DNA from: Excoecaria cochinchinensis
Taxonomy: Eukaryota > Streptophyta > Magnoliopsida > Malpighiales > Euphorbiaceae
NCBI GenBank assembly: GCA_947683425.1
Contig: CANTUQ010000055.1
Span: 11,569,501-11,633,500, forward strand
Length of the DNA stretch: 64,000 nt
Direction: 5' to 3'
The number at the start of each line of letters is the position of its first letter. Position 1 is the first letter of the stretch. The notes under the pieces are model-generated. The model saw nothing but the letters and a program-made list of their open reading frames with translations, was not told where the DNA came from and made no database searches. The position numbers were made by a program, and so were the translations under genes. Of this stretch, positions 13,235 to 26,718 are shown in pieces.

Positions 13235-13460
13235 GGGACAGCAGCTGACCAAAGCTGGGACCAAAGTTACAACCAAAGCAAGGTCCAGCTTTGGTCTAGA
13301 GCAATTCTTGAGAATGAAATCAACGAGAGGGGCAGAAGCTTACCAAAGATGGGACAAAATCTAGAACCAAAGCAAGTATCAGCTTTGGTAGAGAGAAATT
13401 AACTGACAAAAGCTGAGACCAAAGCAAGACCCAGCTTTGGTCGCAGCTTTGGTCAGTTAT
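13235..13460. repeat. 'accaaagctgg' inverted/direct repeat cluster in T
   Basis: ACCAAAGC and its complement GCTTTGGT occur about ten times in 220 bases, in both orientations, which allows several hairpins. With the Ogre insertion removed, the cluster lies about 200-430 bases from the start of T, the same relative zone as the GC-rich cassettes of the Ogre LTRs. Confidence 0.7.
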
Positions 13461-15569
13461 CTGATACGTTTTTAATTCCTTATTTTAACAGATTTCTATT
13501 TAAAGTGGGACTCTTAAGTAGGGATTAAAAGGGGGACGGCTGAGCATTTAAAGGAGGGATCTTAACCTATTTTAAGAAGGAAAAACACGAGGAAAAACGC
13601 AATGAACGTGGGAAAGCAAACAAGATCCAGCAGACAAAGGGAGAAAAAAGGCGATTTACTGTAGCCAAACTTCAGATTTCGTTCTTATTCCTCTGTTCCA
13701 TCTCTGATTGTGTTCTTCCTCTGTTCTTCTCCTTTCTTTATTTTGTTTTATTTTTCTTTGGATATTATGATGAACTTGATGGATTTTAGTTGTGATTTGG
13801 GATTTAACTTTATTATGAACTAATTCCATAGTCAGGGCTATGGTGGATCTTAATTTTGAGATTATGTAATTTATTTTGGGTTTTATGCATATGATTGATT
13901 TTATGGTTTGAGATTATGTTTTTATTGTGATTAATGCTTGTTAGAATTGATCAATTCAACATGAACTTAATCAATTAATTTACTTGACCAATTGAATTAA
14001 TTGATGGATCAAATAAAACATAACCTGGATTGAAAATATGCATGATCAAACTTATTTTTGTCCTTGTGGTTTTTGATTTTTATCAAGGTTTTTCCATTGA
14101 ACTTAATGCTTTCTAATTTTAGTTCTTTTACTTGATCAGTTGGAGGAATTAAATTGAGATTAGGGTTAAAATACCATGATCATTGGATTTTGATTAATTT
14201 GGGAAAATTCACCATCTCACTTAAATTATCATTCTTTTGCATAAAAATCTGGAAAATTACATAGTTGAGAAGTTAAGTGAAACCCAAGTCCTAACATTCA
14301 TCATAATTATTAATTATCCTTTTAAATTAGTGTTAGATTATTTAGTCATTTGTTAGCATAGTTTAACTTAGTTTCATCTTCAAATATTGTCTGTCTAAAT
14401 AACATAGTATTTGAGAATTCTAGTAATTGTTAGGTTGTTCCCTGAGGACGATATCTGGACTCACTATCTTTTACTACTTGCATCGACAGAGTACACTTAC
14501 TCTTAGATTTAGTTTATTTTGCCCGTGTCATTACTAACATTTTTAATGTTATTTTTTTGTCTGGGGTTTAAATGTGATTTGCCTTGTGTGAGCATTTTCG
14601 TGACCACACGGAGGAGTCACGACGCGTAGGAGACCACATCGTTTAGGTGAGACCTTTCCTATCCCCTACTTGTGTGAATGTGTTTTACTTGTAAATAAAA
14701 TATTATATTTCATGCACATGTAAGATAAAAAATTACAAAAATATTTTTATAACCAAATTGAGATTTTATTAATAAATTCGGGACCAATGTCCCTCATTTT
14801 AGCCAATTAATGTAAAATGTCACGAATAAAATGAAGAGTTGAGTTTTCTAAAATGGGATCACTCATCCCGATTTTCAATCAAACAATCAAACAACTCTTC
14901 GATCCCTCTTTAAGTGAGCATGAAGGAACTAATGTTCCTACCCTAAATAAATATCCCGATTTATGTATGTTATTTAATATACTTGACTATTATTTGTTTG
15001 TTCTAAATTTATGTTCATATATATCTTGTGGGCTCTTGTAATTAATTATTTTTGGAGCAATTTTATTTAGCTTTCCTTTTCACTTGGGGGATTGTATTTT
15101 GTCCCAATTTTTCATGTAATTGTGTGCTTAATATGTTTATCATTTTCTTTATCGCTTTATTTTACTGCTTTATTTATAGCTTTTATTTATTTCTTTCTTG
15201 ATGCTTGCAATATGCTTTTAAATTAAATGCACCAATCACGTGAGGGGGGAGATAGAATTTTATGAATTTAAAAACTCATTTATAATTAACCAAGATATAA
15301 ATAAGAGTGAAGTTCCGAACACCATCTCTGGTTTAGACCATAGAGGTTAGATGACCTTTCTCAATTTCTCGTAAATTGGGTGGCGACTCCAAAATACCTC
15401 AAAGATACCCAAAGGTATCATGAGGCTAGATAAACTCCCCAATGTTCTATTGGTTAGGGATTCTAAGATGTCTTATGGCACCCAAGATCAAAAAGACGCG
15501 AACCAATCTCTTGAGCCCTAAAAGTGGGTCTCGTGTAAGGGGCCTTTGCTAGGTTCGGCACACGTCACA

Positions 15570-18404
15570 GGAACTCAAGATTAATACTAGAAAATTTAAT
15601 TTAACATGACATATTTAGGGTATACATTATGTAAGTATAGGGATAATTCATGAATATGTGTTATGAATGAACTAAAGGCATGAATAAGTAAAGAATAACC
15701 TAATAACGTAATAGAAATAAATGGTAGGAAGAAAAGTACAACTTTGGGTGGAAGCAAGGTTATGGCCGAATTACGTATGGTATAAGAATTTGATGTTATA
15801 TATGTATATTGAACTAATTTTAATGATAAATAAGAAAAAATAAATAAAAAGGCAAAAAGGAAATTTTAATGGTAATTTATCAAGTATGGCCAAATGATGT
15901 AAGAAATGAAACCTAAGATTATGTGATGAATAATGCAAAGATAGATAAATTGAAAGTGTAAAGTTAAAGGAGTTAATTTAATAAAATATAACATGACACA
16001 TATTATGTAAGTATGTAAAAAATTCATGTGCATGCAATATGGGTAAATTAATGGTATAATTATGTAATAATGCCTTAAAAACATGAATGGAACAGGTTGT
16101 TGGAAGAAAAAGAATAAGAATATAAATGAACATAATGTGGTCGAATAGTATATATAAAGGACATTGTGTACTCTTGATTGAAATGCGATGAAAAGTGATT
16201 AAATGTGATGACATACACTAAAAGAATGACAATTGTTAAAATGGGGCATGGTACTAAGATTATGTACCATTAAATAATGTAAAGGCATGCAAAACAATAT
16301 AAATTTATGACTTAAAATGAGTACATGAAATGGAAGATGGAAGATGACATTTAAAGCTTTAACCAAATGATGTGTATGCATGGAAACAAGAATGTGATAT
16401 GAATTATGCATGAGAAATATGATGCAAAAGTAAGTATCTGAATATATGTGATGTGAGATGAATTATGAAATTAAAGTTCTATTATGGCATAAATGATGAG
16501 CATGAAAATAATGAACACATAGTGTGAATAAATGTTGACATAATTAAATAGTTTTGCCCTTAGTATACTGATAGTTAAATAAAAAGTATAAGATATAATT
16601 GGCTAGCCATAGGGAAATCATGATAAACAGCGGTAGCAAATCATGGCAACTCCTTGTATGTTATGTTATATGTCATGCAGGAACATTATGGAATCGTCTG
16701 AATGTTCATCCCCTAAGTGGTCACTTCGACAGATTTAGACCTATTCAAGGATTTCTATCGGGTATACTAGGGGCAAAAATTGTAACTTAAGTGGCCAAAT
16801 AATAGTTATCTAATAAGATATGAGTAATGTTGGTATAACTGTAAATACAAGATAAAAACTGGAATTTTATAATAATGATGTAAAAAGAATATAAATTACG
16901 AAGTAAATCGGCAAACATATGATAATAATGAATAAGCTAGTGAAAAAATTGTAAATATGGTTAAAAGTATATGATAAGTGACAAAAAAAGTAAATTGAGG
17001 ATAAAGATGGAACTTTAAGGGCAATATAGGATATTTAAGTGATAAAATAATAATTATGGAATGAAGGGAATAAAGGGGCAAAATGGTAAAATTAAGTGAT
17101 AAGATTATAATTATGGGATAAATGTGGAAATTAAAGAATAAAATGGTAATATGCAAGGAATTAATAGCTCGAGGGTAAAATTGTAAATTATGTGACAAAT
17201 GATATTTATGTAACAAATTTGTAAACTAAGGGATAAAATAGCAATTAATTTGAAGGCTAAAAGGTAATTTATTAGTGAAAAGTAAAGTTTAGTGGCAAAA
17301 TGGTAATTATGTGATAAAACTTTAAGATAAAGGGTAAAATGGTAATTTGGTAATAAAAGTGAAATTAGTGGCATAATGGTAAATATGTATTAAAATATGG
17401 ACAACATGAGTAAAATGATAATTATGTCGGAAAACATGGATAAAAAGGGGTAAAATCATAAGTATGTAATATAAAGAGAAAAATAAGAGAAAAACTGTAA
17501 TTATGTGATAATGTAAGAATAATGAAGGTATTTATGTGGTAAAACAAGGTTGATAAGGGTAAATTCATATTTATATAGTAAAATTGTATACATTTAACGG
17601 AAGGAGGAAATGATAAAGTAAAATGAAATATTATAAGAGTAGTAGAACAAAAATGATAATAAGAATAATAATACTTGGGTACTGGTGAAAATAAGTAAAG
17701 ACTTATTGAAAAATTGATTTAGATATATATATATAAATTGAACATGTATGGTAAAGTGCATATGTGTGTGTACATGCATGTTTGTGAAAAATATTAATAG
17801 TGTATCCACCACTAATTATTAGCACTTAACACATAGTTATTTTATTGCATGTAGGTATATATCGAGCAAGTGAGGATTAGAAGCAAGCGAAATCTTGGTG
17901 TAAGGCAAAAGAAGAAGTTTGCTTTATATGTATGGCATGCATATGTATATGTAAAGTGGTATACGGGAATTATGTAAAAGAATATTATGTTTAGGCAATA
18001 AGTAGTGTAAAATGTGCAAGTATTATTACAAGAGATGATGGATGTTTATAGCTATATATTGGTGGGTACATGAATTAATGATCGATATAGTATATATGTG
18101 AATGATGTGTTGCGATATGAACTGGTATTGAGTTGTTGGAGGTTGCCCAAATTATATAGTGTATCCTGGGAGTGTGATTTTCATATGTACAGGAAGGTTA
18201 GGATATGAGTGCAGCCGTTATACTACCAAAATTTTTACCAAATGAATATTAACACGGGACAGCTATGTGCACACCGACAAAACAAAAATATTGCACGGTT
18301 ATTTAAGCAATAAGAAAGGTATTAAAGAATATATGCTAGAGAATAGGAACTAAGTTGTTTGTGACTTCCTTTGCTCGCATTAAATTGTGAGTAAGCGTGT
18401 TACA
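15570..18404 (+). mobile_element. Z 5' LTR, distal part after the Ogre insertion
   Basis: Continues the Z LTR after the GGAAC duplication. It matches 28123-29491 and then 42204-42871 of the other Z LTR almost base for base. It contains a conserved block (16590-16770: 'ggctagccatagggaaatcatgat' and 'cccctaagtggtcacttcgac') that also appears in the V LTR near 46960 and in the inverted copy near 39780. The end, 'gtgagtaagcgtgttaca', is followed by a 7-base spacer and the primer site. No gene is seen. Confidence 0.8.
16860..17560. repeat. Degenerate tandem tract 'aaaatggtaattatgtgataa'
   Basis: Units of roughly 25-35 bases built on 'gg(t/c)aaaatggtaattatgtgataaa' repeat with heavy decay through 700 bases. 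The same tract appears at 42204-42871, inverted at about 38000-39600, and at 47280-47780 with 51180-51600. Confidence 0.75.
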
Positions 18405-18575
18405 TTTTTATTGGTATCAAAGCAGGTTTATGCGGTTTTAGGAAAAAAGATATTATGATAACGATAAAGTGATACATATAAATGCCAAAAATGAGTATTG
18501 GTGATTATAAGAATGAGGTAAGGTAAGGAAGAGATTTAAAATTTTGAGAAGAAATTATGTGAGGTACTGGGTATT
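18405..18575 (+). mobile_element. Z internal region, left part, with primer-binding site
   Basis: A 7-base spacer follows the LTR. Then TGGTATCAAAGC (18412-18423) matches the plant initiator tRNA-Met site TGGTATCAGAGC at 11 of 12 positions. The next 150 bases are A/T-rich and non-coding, and are interrupted by element X at 18576. The rest of the Z interior resumes at 26467, so Z has only about 0.4 kb between its LTRs and cannot encode gag or pol. Confidence 0.8.
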
Positions 18576-19549
18576 CCCAACTCCCACACGTAGCATTTCG
18601 AAGGGTGAAGAGCTACGGTGAGCAGAAGGTGCCACCAGACAAGGACACATAAGGCAATGCAGAAATCAGAGTAATAAAATTTCTAACATCATAACCTCAA
18701 GACATGCACATTCTAAACTTATCCCACACACATCATTTGCACTAAAGATTAATACATCTTAACACAAATGCTAAATCAATAAAACTTCATTATAAACCGA
18801 CGATCAATAAAAACATTCTATAACTTCCACCGACTCGTTGGCCAAAATCCAGCGGACCGCTGCGCTACTCTGATCTCCTAACCTGCACGGATAGATAACC
18901 GTGCTAAGCAATAATGCTTAGTCGGGCAAAACAAATAATGGGCAACCACTCACAGTGGTTCTCGAGGCAAACACATGCAAATCCATAGATATAAATATAT
19001 AAACATAATGGAATGCTGGCTAGAGTTATTACAAACGAATATCATTATTTTGTTACGAAAACTTAAGCAATTCCACATACCTAAGCGTCTTATAACTATA
19101 CACGGAAATACTTATTTACTTTTTAATCAAAAGAATGTATTATACAAAACTTATCATATACATTAAATCACTTAATGGCCCTAAAGATAGTTATCCTTCA
19201 TAAATTCCAGAAATACATTTTAAGCTTCGAAATAGGAAGTTCAGAAATTCTCATTGTTACAAATATTTCAAAATCGTACAAATTACAGTATCAATACTTA
19301 AATCAAAACATTTCATTTTAATTAAACCGTTACTTGTTCAAAACTAAACAAAACATTTCAATATTCAGATTTGATTCGGGCTTGAAATAAATATTCCAAG
19401 CTTCCTATGTATCCCTATGTTAGGGAATCAGAACCACGTAGTTCTAAAGAAAATCTTATATACTTATACCAAGTGCAACCTTAACTCATTCCTAACTTCA
19501 GTCATCTATATCATGTTTGATTTTTTTATGATTCCTTACTTACCAATCA

Positions 19550-19550
<1 letters not shown>

Positions 19551-19583
<33 letters not shown>
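19551..19583. repeat. (AC)n(AT)n microsatellite in X LTR
   Basis: A CA run followed by a TA run. The sister LTR has a shorter version at about 24119-24149, one of the few length differences between the two LTRs. Confidence 0.95.
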
Positions 19584-19584
<1 letters not shown>

Positions 19585-20627
19585 ACTTACTGTATTTATT
19601 AAAATCAATCAGCAAGGCACATAAATTCCTTACCAAAAAACTTACAGTAATTATCCAGGCTAAGATCCAGAAATTAGATAACACAATACATACCTATATT
19701 CTCAATTTAAACATATAAATAAATATATTTGTAGAGTTCATTTACTGAGTACTGAATTATAGCAAATATGCATATCAATCATTTCAACAATTCTTACATA
19801 GACTTTACATAGACAATCATACTCATAACTTATGAATAGATTAATAACAGGCATTTCTCACATACGAACTCTTATGCAAACAGTATTCTTTCATGCATAC
19901 TTATTAACACAACATCATTTGCTATATCTCTTTTCGATTAAATGACATTAGGTTCAGATACAAAACCAATTAGGTATCCGAAGATACCAGACAATTTCAC
20001 ATTCGAGTCCATAAAGGCTCCAGAACAGAGGGGCACGTAAAGTACCAGTCAAATGGCATTTATCACAATTGCATCAAATGTTTATTCACATAATTATTTG
20101 CACATCATTACAGAATTTATCAATTCATTCACATTCTCAAAAACATATCACAACAAACAATACACATGCCGACTCACGATAATGGATAACGAGTAAACAG
20201 TGACGGCACCTTACGGGTACGAATCGAACAGTGACGGTACCTTATGGGTACGAATCGAAAACCATTTTAGTTTATCACATTCCAAACATTTTTACAAAGG
20301 GGACCTTAAACAAGATCAAAAACCTTTTAGGGATCGCGAGGATCTGAACGGGGACCTGATCGGGGTCCAAACAAAACAGAGGGCTGCAGCTAAGAGACTC
20401 TATTAGGCATGCCTAACTATCAACTAGATTGACTCTTGCAGGTCATGCATAATACAAATCATGCTCAAAGTGAAACATATAATTTATCATAAAGAAATCA
20501 TAATAGTGCACATATATAAACATAATTATTACCATACAGTAGTAAAAACCCAAAAAGAAGTGATACAAGAACTCATTTTGGAAGGAAGGCAAAATCGAAA
20601 AAAAAAGGGCATAAAAAGGGTCATTGT

Positions 20628-20850
20628 CGCGAGCGCAACGGACAGTGAGCGGCCACAAAGGCTGTCGCGACCCCGTGCAGGTGTACGTGCTCGCGACGGG
20701 GGTGTGCCCAACGGCTCGGCAGCTGGGCGCTCTATCATGCTGGCGACATGCATCGCGATCGCGACAGTGGGCTCTGCTGCGCCACTCGGCAAAACTGCCC
20801 GCTCGGCCACGCGCAGAGCTAGCTTCACCGAACTCTGTCACAACGTCGCG
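20628..20850. repeat. TCGCGA-rich cassette in X 3' LTR
   Basis: Dense CpG sequence with repeated 'gtcgcga', 'gctcgcgacgg' and 'catcgcgatcgcgac' words in an A/T-rich LTR. It is related to the cassettes in the Y and W LTRs, and is more CpG-rich than its decayed sister at 25190-25420. Confidence 0.85.
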
Positions 20851-21934
20851 ATCATGTTAGCGTCAGGATTTCCAGTTCTTACGCGATTTTCTGCAGAATT
20901 TTTCCAAAATCAAAGCACCCAAACCTTCAATCTCAACTACAACTCAACCCAAACATCAACTTACCTAAAATCAACCTTCCATGCGTTATAAGAGACATAA
21001 AATACAACTTTTCTAACAATTAACCCAATCAAAAACATACATGAACATAATCAACTTCTCAAGAACACAAACCCAGAATTTTTCCAGCAAACATTCATCA
21101 AACTTCAAATATTGTTCAATACTTCAACATTCATGCATTATAACTTAAATCAATAGAATACCCATAACATTAGCACTGTAATAAACCTCATCAAACATCA
21201 AATTTCCAGAAATTACATGTTAATACACAAATCACAAATTAACATCAAAATCAATCAATTCTCAAACAAATTCCCAAACCTTAGCTCCTTTGCTCCTATT
21301 AGCTCACTTAGATGATCTTTCTTGCTCCCAAACTTATCCAAGATCTTACTCATCCAAAACCCTCATCAAACACACAATCACAAAATCTCTAAATCAAAAC
21401 CCAAACCAATAAAGAAGGGAAAAAGATGAAGAAGAAAAAGAAATCGATAATACATACTAATCTAAGCTCAAGGGAATGATCAATTTCCACCACCACACTC
21501 TTGAATCCAAGCTAGGGCACACCAATGGAGAGAAAAGAGGAAGAAGAGAAATAGAGAGAAAAAGGAACGCGAAAGAGACAGCCAATTGCTGTTCTCCTTT
21601 TCTCTCTCCTTCTATTTGCATCCCTTCTTAAACCCTAACCATATGTCACCCTCTCATTGGTGGACTTTGATCACTCACACCCTACAAGCAAACACTACAC
21701 ACACACAAGACTACTCTCACTAATTCATACACTACAATCATATGCTCATGCACACACTAATACAACCCAAAGCACATACACCCTGCTAACATATATGCAC
21801 CCACACAATATTACAACCCATAAAACATGCATTATACCCAAAATGCCCTTAACACATGCCAAGACTTTCACACATGCACACATACACATAGCAAACATGG
21901 CTCAAACTGATAGGGGGGAAATCGGGGTGTTACA

Positions 21935-23132
21935 ACTCTCCCTAACTAACAAAAATTTCATCCTCGAAATTCACTTGCATCAGACAAACCCGAAGGCCAA
22001 ACTTCAATTCACTATCATTTTCATTGATTATTTCCATACCATAATTTAACGTTTATACTCTACACTTGAAGCACATTCATTTCACTTATTCCCATACACC
22101 TCGCTCTAACATACTCACTTGTTATTACTTATTCTTATCACTATGCTCTCAAATTACTTCTTTAAAATCGAAAAGACTACCCAAATCATAACTTTCTCTT
22201 GTACTTATCTAAACCTAAACTCATAAAATCGATTTAAAGAAATCCCATAATTACCTTTTTATTATCTTGCACTTAAATCGATCACATTCATCAGAACGAT
22301 CATTACTTTAACTACCACTCGGAACCCAAAGCATATATATTTCACACATAAAGCATTTACTGACAAAATTCGCTACACAATTCCTCATTACTTCAAAAAC
22401 ATCCGGCACATACGCTGCTTCTTTCCTTACGAACAACACTCATATCTTACTACAAAAATCCTTTCACATTCATCGGTACAGGATTCCTACATACTTAGTC
22501 TCAATATTAAATACTCAATGTACACCCTTGTCAGCTTGCTCTCCATCAAAATGCATATGCAAATGTTTTTCACATGTGATCAAAGGGAGGATGATGCAAT
22601 GAGGATTGAATAGTTCATATATGCAAAATAATACAGAAACGCGATTGATGCTATGATAATGCACTTTTCCCATACCCATGGTTCAATATGCTTGTTTTCA
22701 ATTAAATTTTCTGCAGATAGCTGACAGGCATACCGAGCAACACCATAATCTTACAAAATCCACATACTCTTCCATCTTAAAATACCAAAACATCTATTCT
22801 TCCAAGGCAACTACTTACTAATACACTTCAAAAACTTCTACAAACCTTTTCTTTAACCACATACAATCGAAACAAAATTCCTAACAGAGTCTCTGATAAC
22901 ACATCTAACAAACATATTCCAGATTGCACATGCACATAACAATTTAAGGCAGGTAGATCATGACCTATCGAGCCAACACTTAACTAAACACTTTATCAAA
23001 TCGAAAGGTTTCCCTTCCCAAAACATATCTAAAGGACAAGGTCGTCCTCTTTGGCCAATGCTAAACTATACAGACACACTTCAAAACACTTAGTTAACTA
23101 GAAACGACTAAATTGGAGCTCTAATACCAAAT
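21935..23132 (-). mobile_element. X internal region: polypurine tract, non-coding core, primer site
   Basis: The minus-strand order is primer site, about 1.15 kb of non-coding DNA, then a purine-rich end. The primer site TGGTATTAGAGC (plus coordinates 23118-23129) matches tRNA-iMet at 11 of 12. Next to the 3' LTR the minus strand reads 'gaatttcgaggatgaaatttttg...gttagggagag', which resembles the end of a chromovirus polyprotein ('NF.DEI') and its purine tract. Nothing else of gag-pol is recognisable, so X looks like a large retrotransposon derivative mobilised in trans. Confidence 0.75.
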
Positions 23133-26100
23133 TGTAACACCCCCAACTCCCACACGTAGCATTTCAAAGGGTGAAGAGCTACGGTGAGCAGAAGGTGCCA
23201 CCAGACAAGGACACATAAGGCAATGCAGAAATCAGAGTAATAAAATTTCTAACATCATAACCTCAAGACATGCACATTCTAAACTTATCCCACACAAATC
23301 ATCATTTGCACTAAAGATTAATACATCTTAATACAAATGCTAAATCAATAAAACTTAATTACAAACCGACGATCAATAAAAACATTCTATAACTTCTACC
23401 GACTCGTTGGCCAAAATCCAGCGGACCGCTGCGCTACTCTGATCTCCTAACCTGCACGGACAGACAACCGTGCCAAGCGATAATGCTTAGTCGGGCGAAA
23501 CAAATAATGGGCAACCACTCACAGTGGTTCTCGAGGCAAACACATGCAAATCCATAAATATAAATATATAAACATAATGGAATGCCGGCTAAAGTTATTA
23601 CAAACGAATATCATTATTTTGTTACGAAAACTTAAGCAATTCCACATACCTAAGCATCTTATAACCATACATGGAAATACTTATTTACTTTTTAATCAAA
23701 AGAATGTATTATACAAAACTTATCATATACATTAAATCACTTAATGGCCCTAAAGATAGTTATCCTTCATAAATTCCAGAAATACATTTTAAGCTTCGAA
23801 ATATGAAGTTCAGAAATTCTCATTGTTACAAATATTTCAAAATCGTACAAATTACAGTATCAATACTTAAATCAAAACATTTCATTTTAATCAAACTGTT
23901 ACTTGTTCAAAACTAAACAAAACATTTCAATATTCAGATTTGAATCGGGCTTGAAATAAATATTCCAAGCTTCCTACGTATCCCTATGTTAGGGAATCAG
24001 AAACACATAGTTCTAAAGAAAATCTTATATACTTATACCGAGTTCAACCTTAACTCATTCCTAACTTCAGTTATTTATATCATGTTTGATTTTTTTTATG
24101 ATTCCTTACATACCAATCAACACACACACACACATATTTATATATATAATAACTTACTGTATTTATTAAAATCAATAAGCAAGGCACATAAATTCCTTAC
24201 CAAAATACTTACAGTAATTATCCAGGCTAAGATCCAAAAAGTAGATAACACGATACATACCTGTATTCTCAATTTAAACATATAAACAAATATATTCGTA
24301 GAGTTCATTTACTAAGTACTGAATTATAGCAAATATGCATATCAATCATTTCAACAATTCTTACATAGACTTTACATAGACAATCATATTCATAACTTAT
24401 GAACAGATTAATAACAGGCATTTCTCACACAGGAACTCTTATATAAACAGTATTCTTTCATGCATACTTATTAACACAACATCATTTGCTATATCTCTTT
24501 TCGATTAACTGACATTAGGTTAAGATGCAAAACCAATTAGTTATCCGAATATACCACACAATTCCACATTCGAGTCCATAAAGGCTCCAGAACAGAGGGG
24601 TGCGTAAAGCACCAGTCAAATGGCATTTATAACAATTACATTAAATGTTTATTCACATAATCATTTGCACATCATTACAGAATTTATCGATTCATTCACA
24701 TTCTCAAAACATATCACAACAAACAATACACCTGTCGACTCACGATAGTGGATAACGAGTAAACAATGACGGTACCTTACGGGTATGAATTGAACAGTAA
24801 CGGTACCTTACGAGTACGAATCGAAAACCATTTTAGTTTATCACATTCCAAACATTTTTACAGGGGGGACCTTAAACAAGATCGAAAACCTTTCAGCGAT
24901 CGCAAGGATCCAAACGGGGACCTGATCGGGGTCCGAACGGAACAAAGGACTGAGCTAAGAAACTCTATTAGGCATGCCTAACTATCCACTAGACTGACTC
25001 TTGCAGCTCCTGCAAAATACAAATCATGCTCAAAGTGAAACATATAATTTATCATAAAGAAATCATAATAGTGCACATATATAAACATAATTATTCCCAT
25101 ACAGTAGTAAAAAGCCAAAAAGAAGTGATACAAGAACTCATTTTGGAAGGAAGGCAAAATCGAAAAAACAGGGCATAAAAAGGGTCATTGTCATGCTCGC
25201 GACAGTGAGTGGCCACAAAGGCTGTCGCAACCCCGCGCAGGCGCGCGTGCTCGCGATGGGGGTGTGCCCAACGGCTCAGCAGCTGGGCGCTCTATCCCAC
25301 TCATGAGATGCGTCGCGATCGCAACAGTGGGCTCTGCTGCGCCGCTTGGCAGCCAAATCCGCTCGACCACGCGTTGGAGCTGGCTTTACTGAACTCTATT
25401 GCGATCGTGACAGCATCGAGATTTCCAGTTCTTACGCAATTTTCTACATAATTTTTCCAAAATTAACTACAACTCAACCCAAACATCAACTTACCTAAAA
25501 TCAACCTTCCATGCGTTACAAGAGACATAAAATACAACTTTTCTAACAATTAACCCAATCAAAAACATTCATGAACATAATCAACTTCTTAAGAACACAA
25601 ACCCAGAATCTTTCCAGCAAACATTCTTCAAACTTCAAATATTGTTCAATACTTCAACATTCATGCGTTATAAGTTAAATCAATAGAATACCAATAACAT
25701 TAACACTGTAATAAACCTCATCAAACGTCAAATTTCCAGAAATCACATGCTAATACACAAATCACAAATTAACATCAAAATCAATCAATTCTCAAACAAA
25801 TTCCCAAACCTTAGCTCCTTTGCTCCTATTAGCTCACTTAAATGATCTTTCTTGCTCTCAAACTTATCCAAGATCTTACTCATCCAAAACCCTCATCAAA
25901 CACACAATCACAAAAACTTTAAATCAAAACCCAAACCAACAAAGAAGGGGAAAAGATGAGGAAGAAAAAGAAATCCACAATACATACTAATTTAAGCTCA
26001 AGGGAATGATCAATTTCCACCACCACACTCTTAAATCCAAGCTAGGGCATACCAATGGAGAGAAAAGAGGAAGAAGAGAAATAGAGAAAAAAAAAAGAAC

Positions 26101-26466
26101 GGGAAAGAGACAGCCAATTGCTGTTCTCCTTTTCTCTCTCCTTCTATTTGCATCCCTTCCTAAACCCTAACCACATATCACCCTCTCATTGGTGGACTTT
26201 GATCACTCACACCCTACAATCAAACACTACACACACACAAGACTACTCTCACTAATTCACACACTACAATCATATGCTCATGCACACACTAATACAACCC
26301 AAAGCACATACACCCTGCTAACATATTTGCACCCACACAATATTACAACCCATAAAACATGCATTATACCCTAAATGCCCTTAACACATGCTAAGACTTT
26401 CACACATGCACACATACACATAGCAAACATGGCTCAAACTGATAGGGGGGAAATCGGGGTGTTACA
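23133..26466 (-). mobile_element. 5' LTR of element X
   Basis: Complete 3334-bp LTR. Plus-strand ends are TGTAACACCCCCAACTCC (23133) and GATCGGGGTGTTACA-like sequence (26466). It differs from the LTR at 18576-21934 by a few substitutions per hundred bases plus small indels. The right flank ATTGA may be the target duplication; its left partner would fall in the damaged junction at 18572-18576 (gtATT). It carries the same cassette and modules as its sister. Confidence 0.87.
25190..25420. repeat. TCGCGA-rich cassette in X 5' LTR (partly decayed)
   Basis: Aligned to 20628-20850, several CG dinucleotides are TG or CA here, for example 'ctcgcgatggg' against 'ctcgcgacggg'. This is the pattern expected from deamination of methylated cytosine. 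Confidence 0.8.
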
Positions 26467-26718
26467 ATTGAGTTGAAGCTCCGTACTATTTTTTGGTCTA
26501 GAAATAGATGGAAAGTCAGATAGAATGATAAAAGTATTAAAGTTGTGTTTGGAAGTCATATAATGAAGTTGAAAATGGATAGGGAAAATACCTTCCTTTG
26601 GAAAAATTCACAATATGATCAATGGGTTCATGCCCAAAAGAAATTATGAGATAGCAATATCCACAGTTGCTATATCCAAGTAATTTCGATGACAAAATTT
26701 TAATTGAATGGGGAAAAA
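26467..26718 (+). mobile_element. Z internal region, right part, with polypurine tract
   Basis: Resumes Z after X. It ends 'aatttcgatgacaaaattttaattgaat' followed by the purine run GGGGAAAAA (26710-26718), immediately before the LTR start TGTAATGCCCC. The 'ttcgatgacaaaatt' phrase corresponds to the 'NFDDKI' end of chromovirus-type polyproteins. The region is otherwise non-coding. Confidence 0.75.

Larger units (their letters stand above)
18576..21934 (-). mobile_element. 3' LTR of element X (non-autonomous)
   Basis: Nearly identical along its whole length to 23133-26466. On the minus strand it starts TGTAACACCCCGATTTCC at 21934. Its far end at 18576 lacks the last few bases (the sister ends GGGGGTGTTACA), so the junction with Z is damaged. 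It contains the module 'taggcatgcctaactatc', the 'ggataacgagtaaaca' block (20180-20250), a (CA)n(TA)n microsatellite (19551-19583) and a TCGCGA-rich cassette (20628-20850). The ORFs across the cassette are unsupported. Confidence 0.85.

Noticed and set aside
16860..17560. CRISPR-like or satellite array
   Set aside because: Units are highly diverged, variable in length and without spacers; the genome is plant nuclear DNA.
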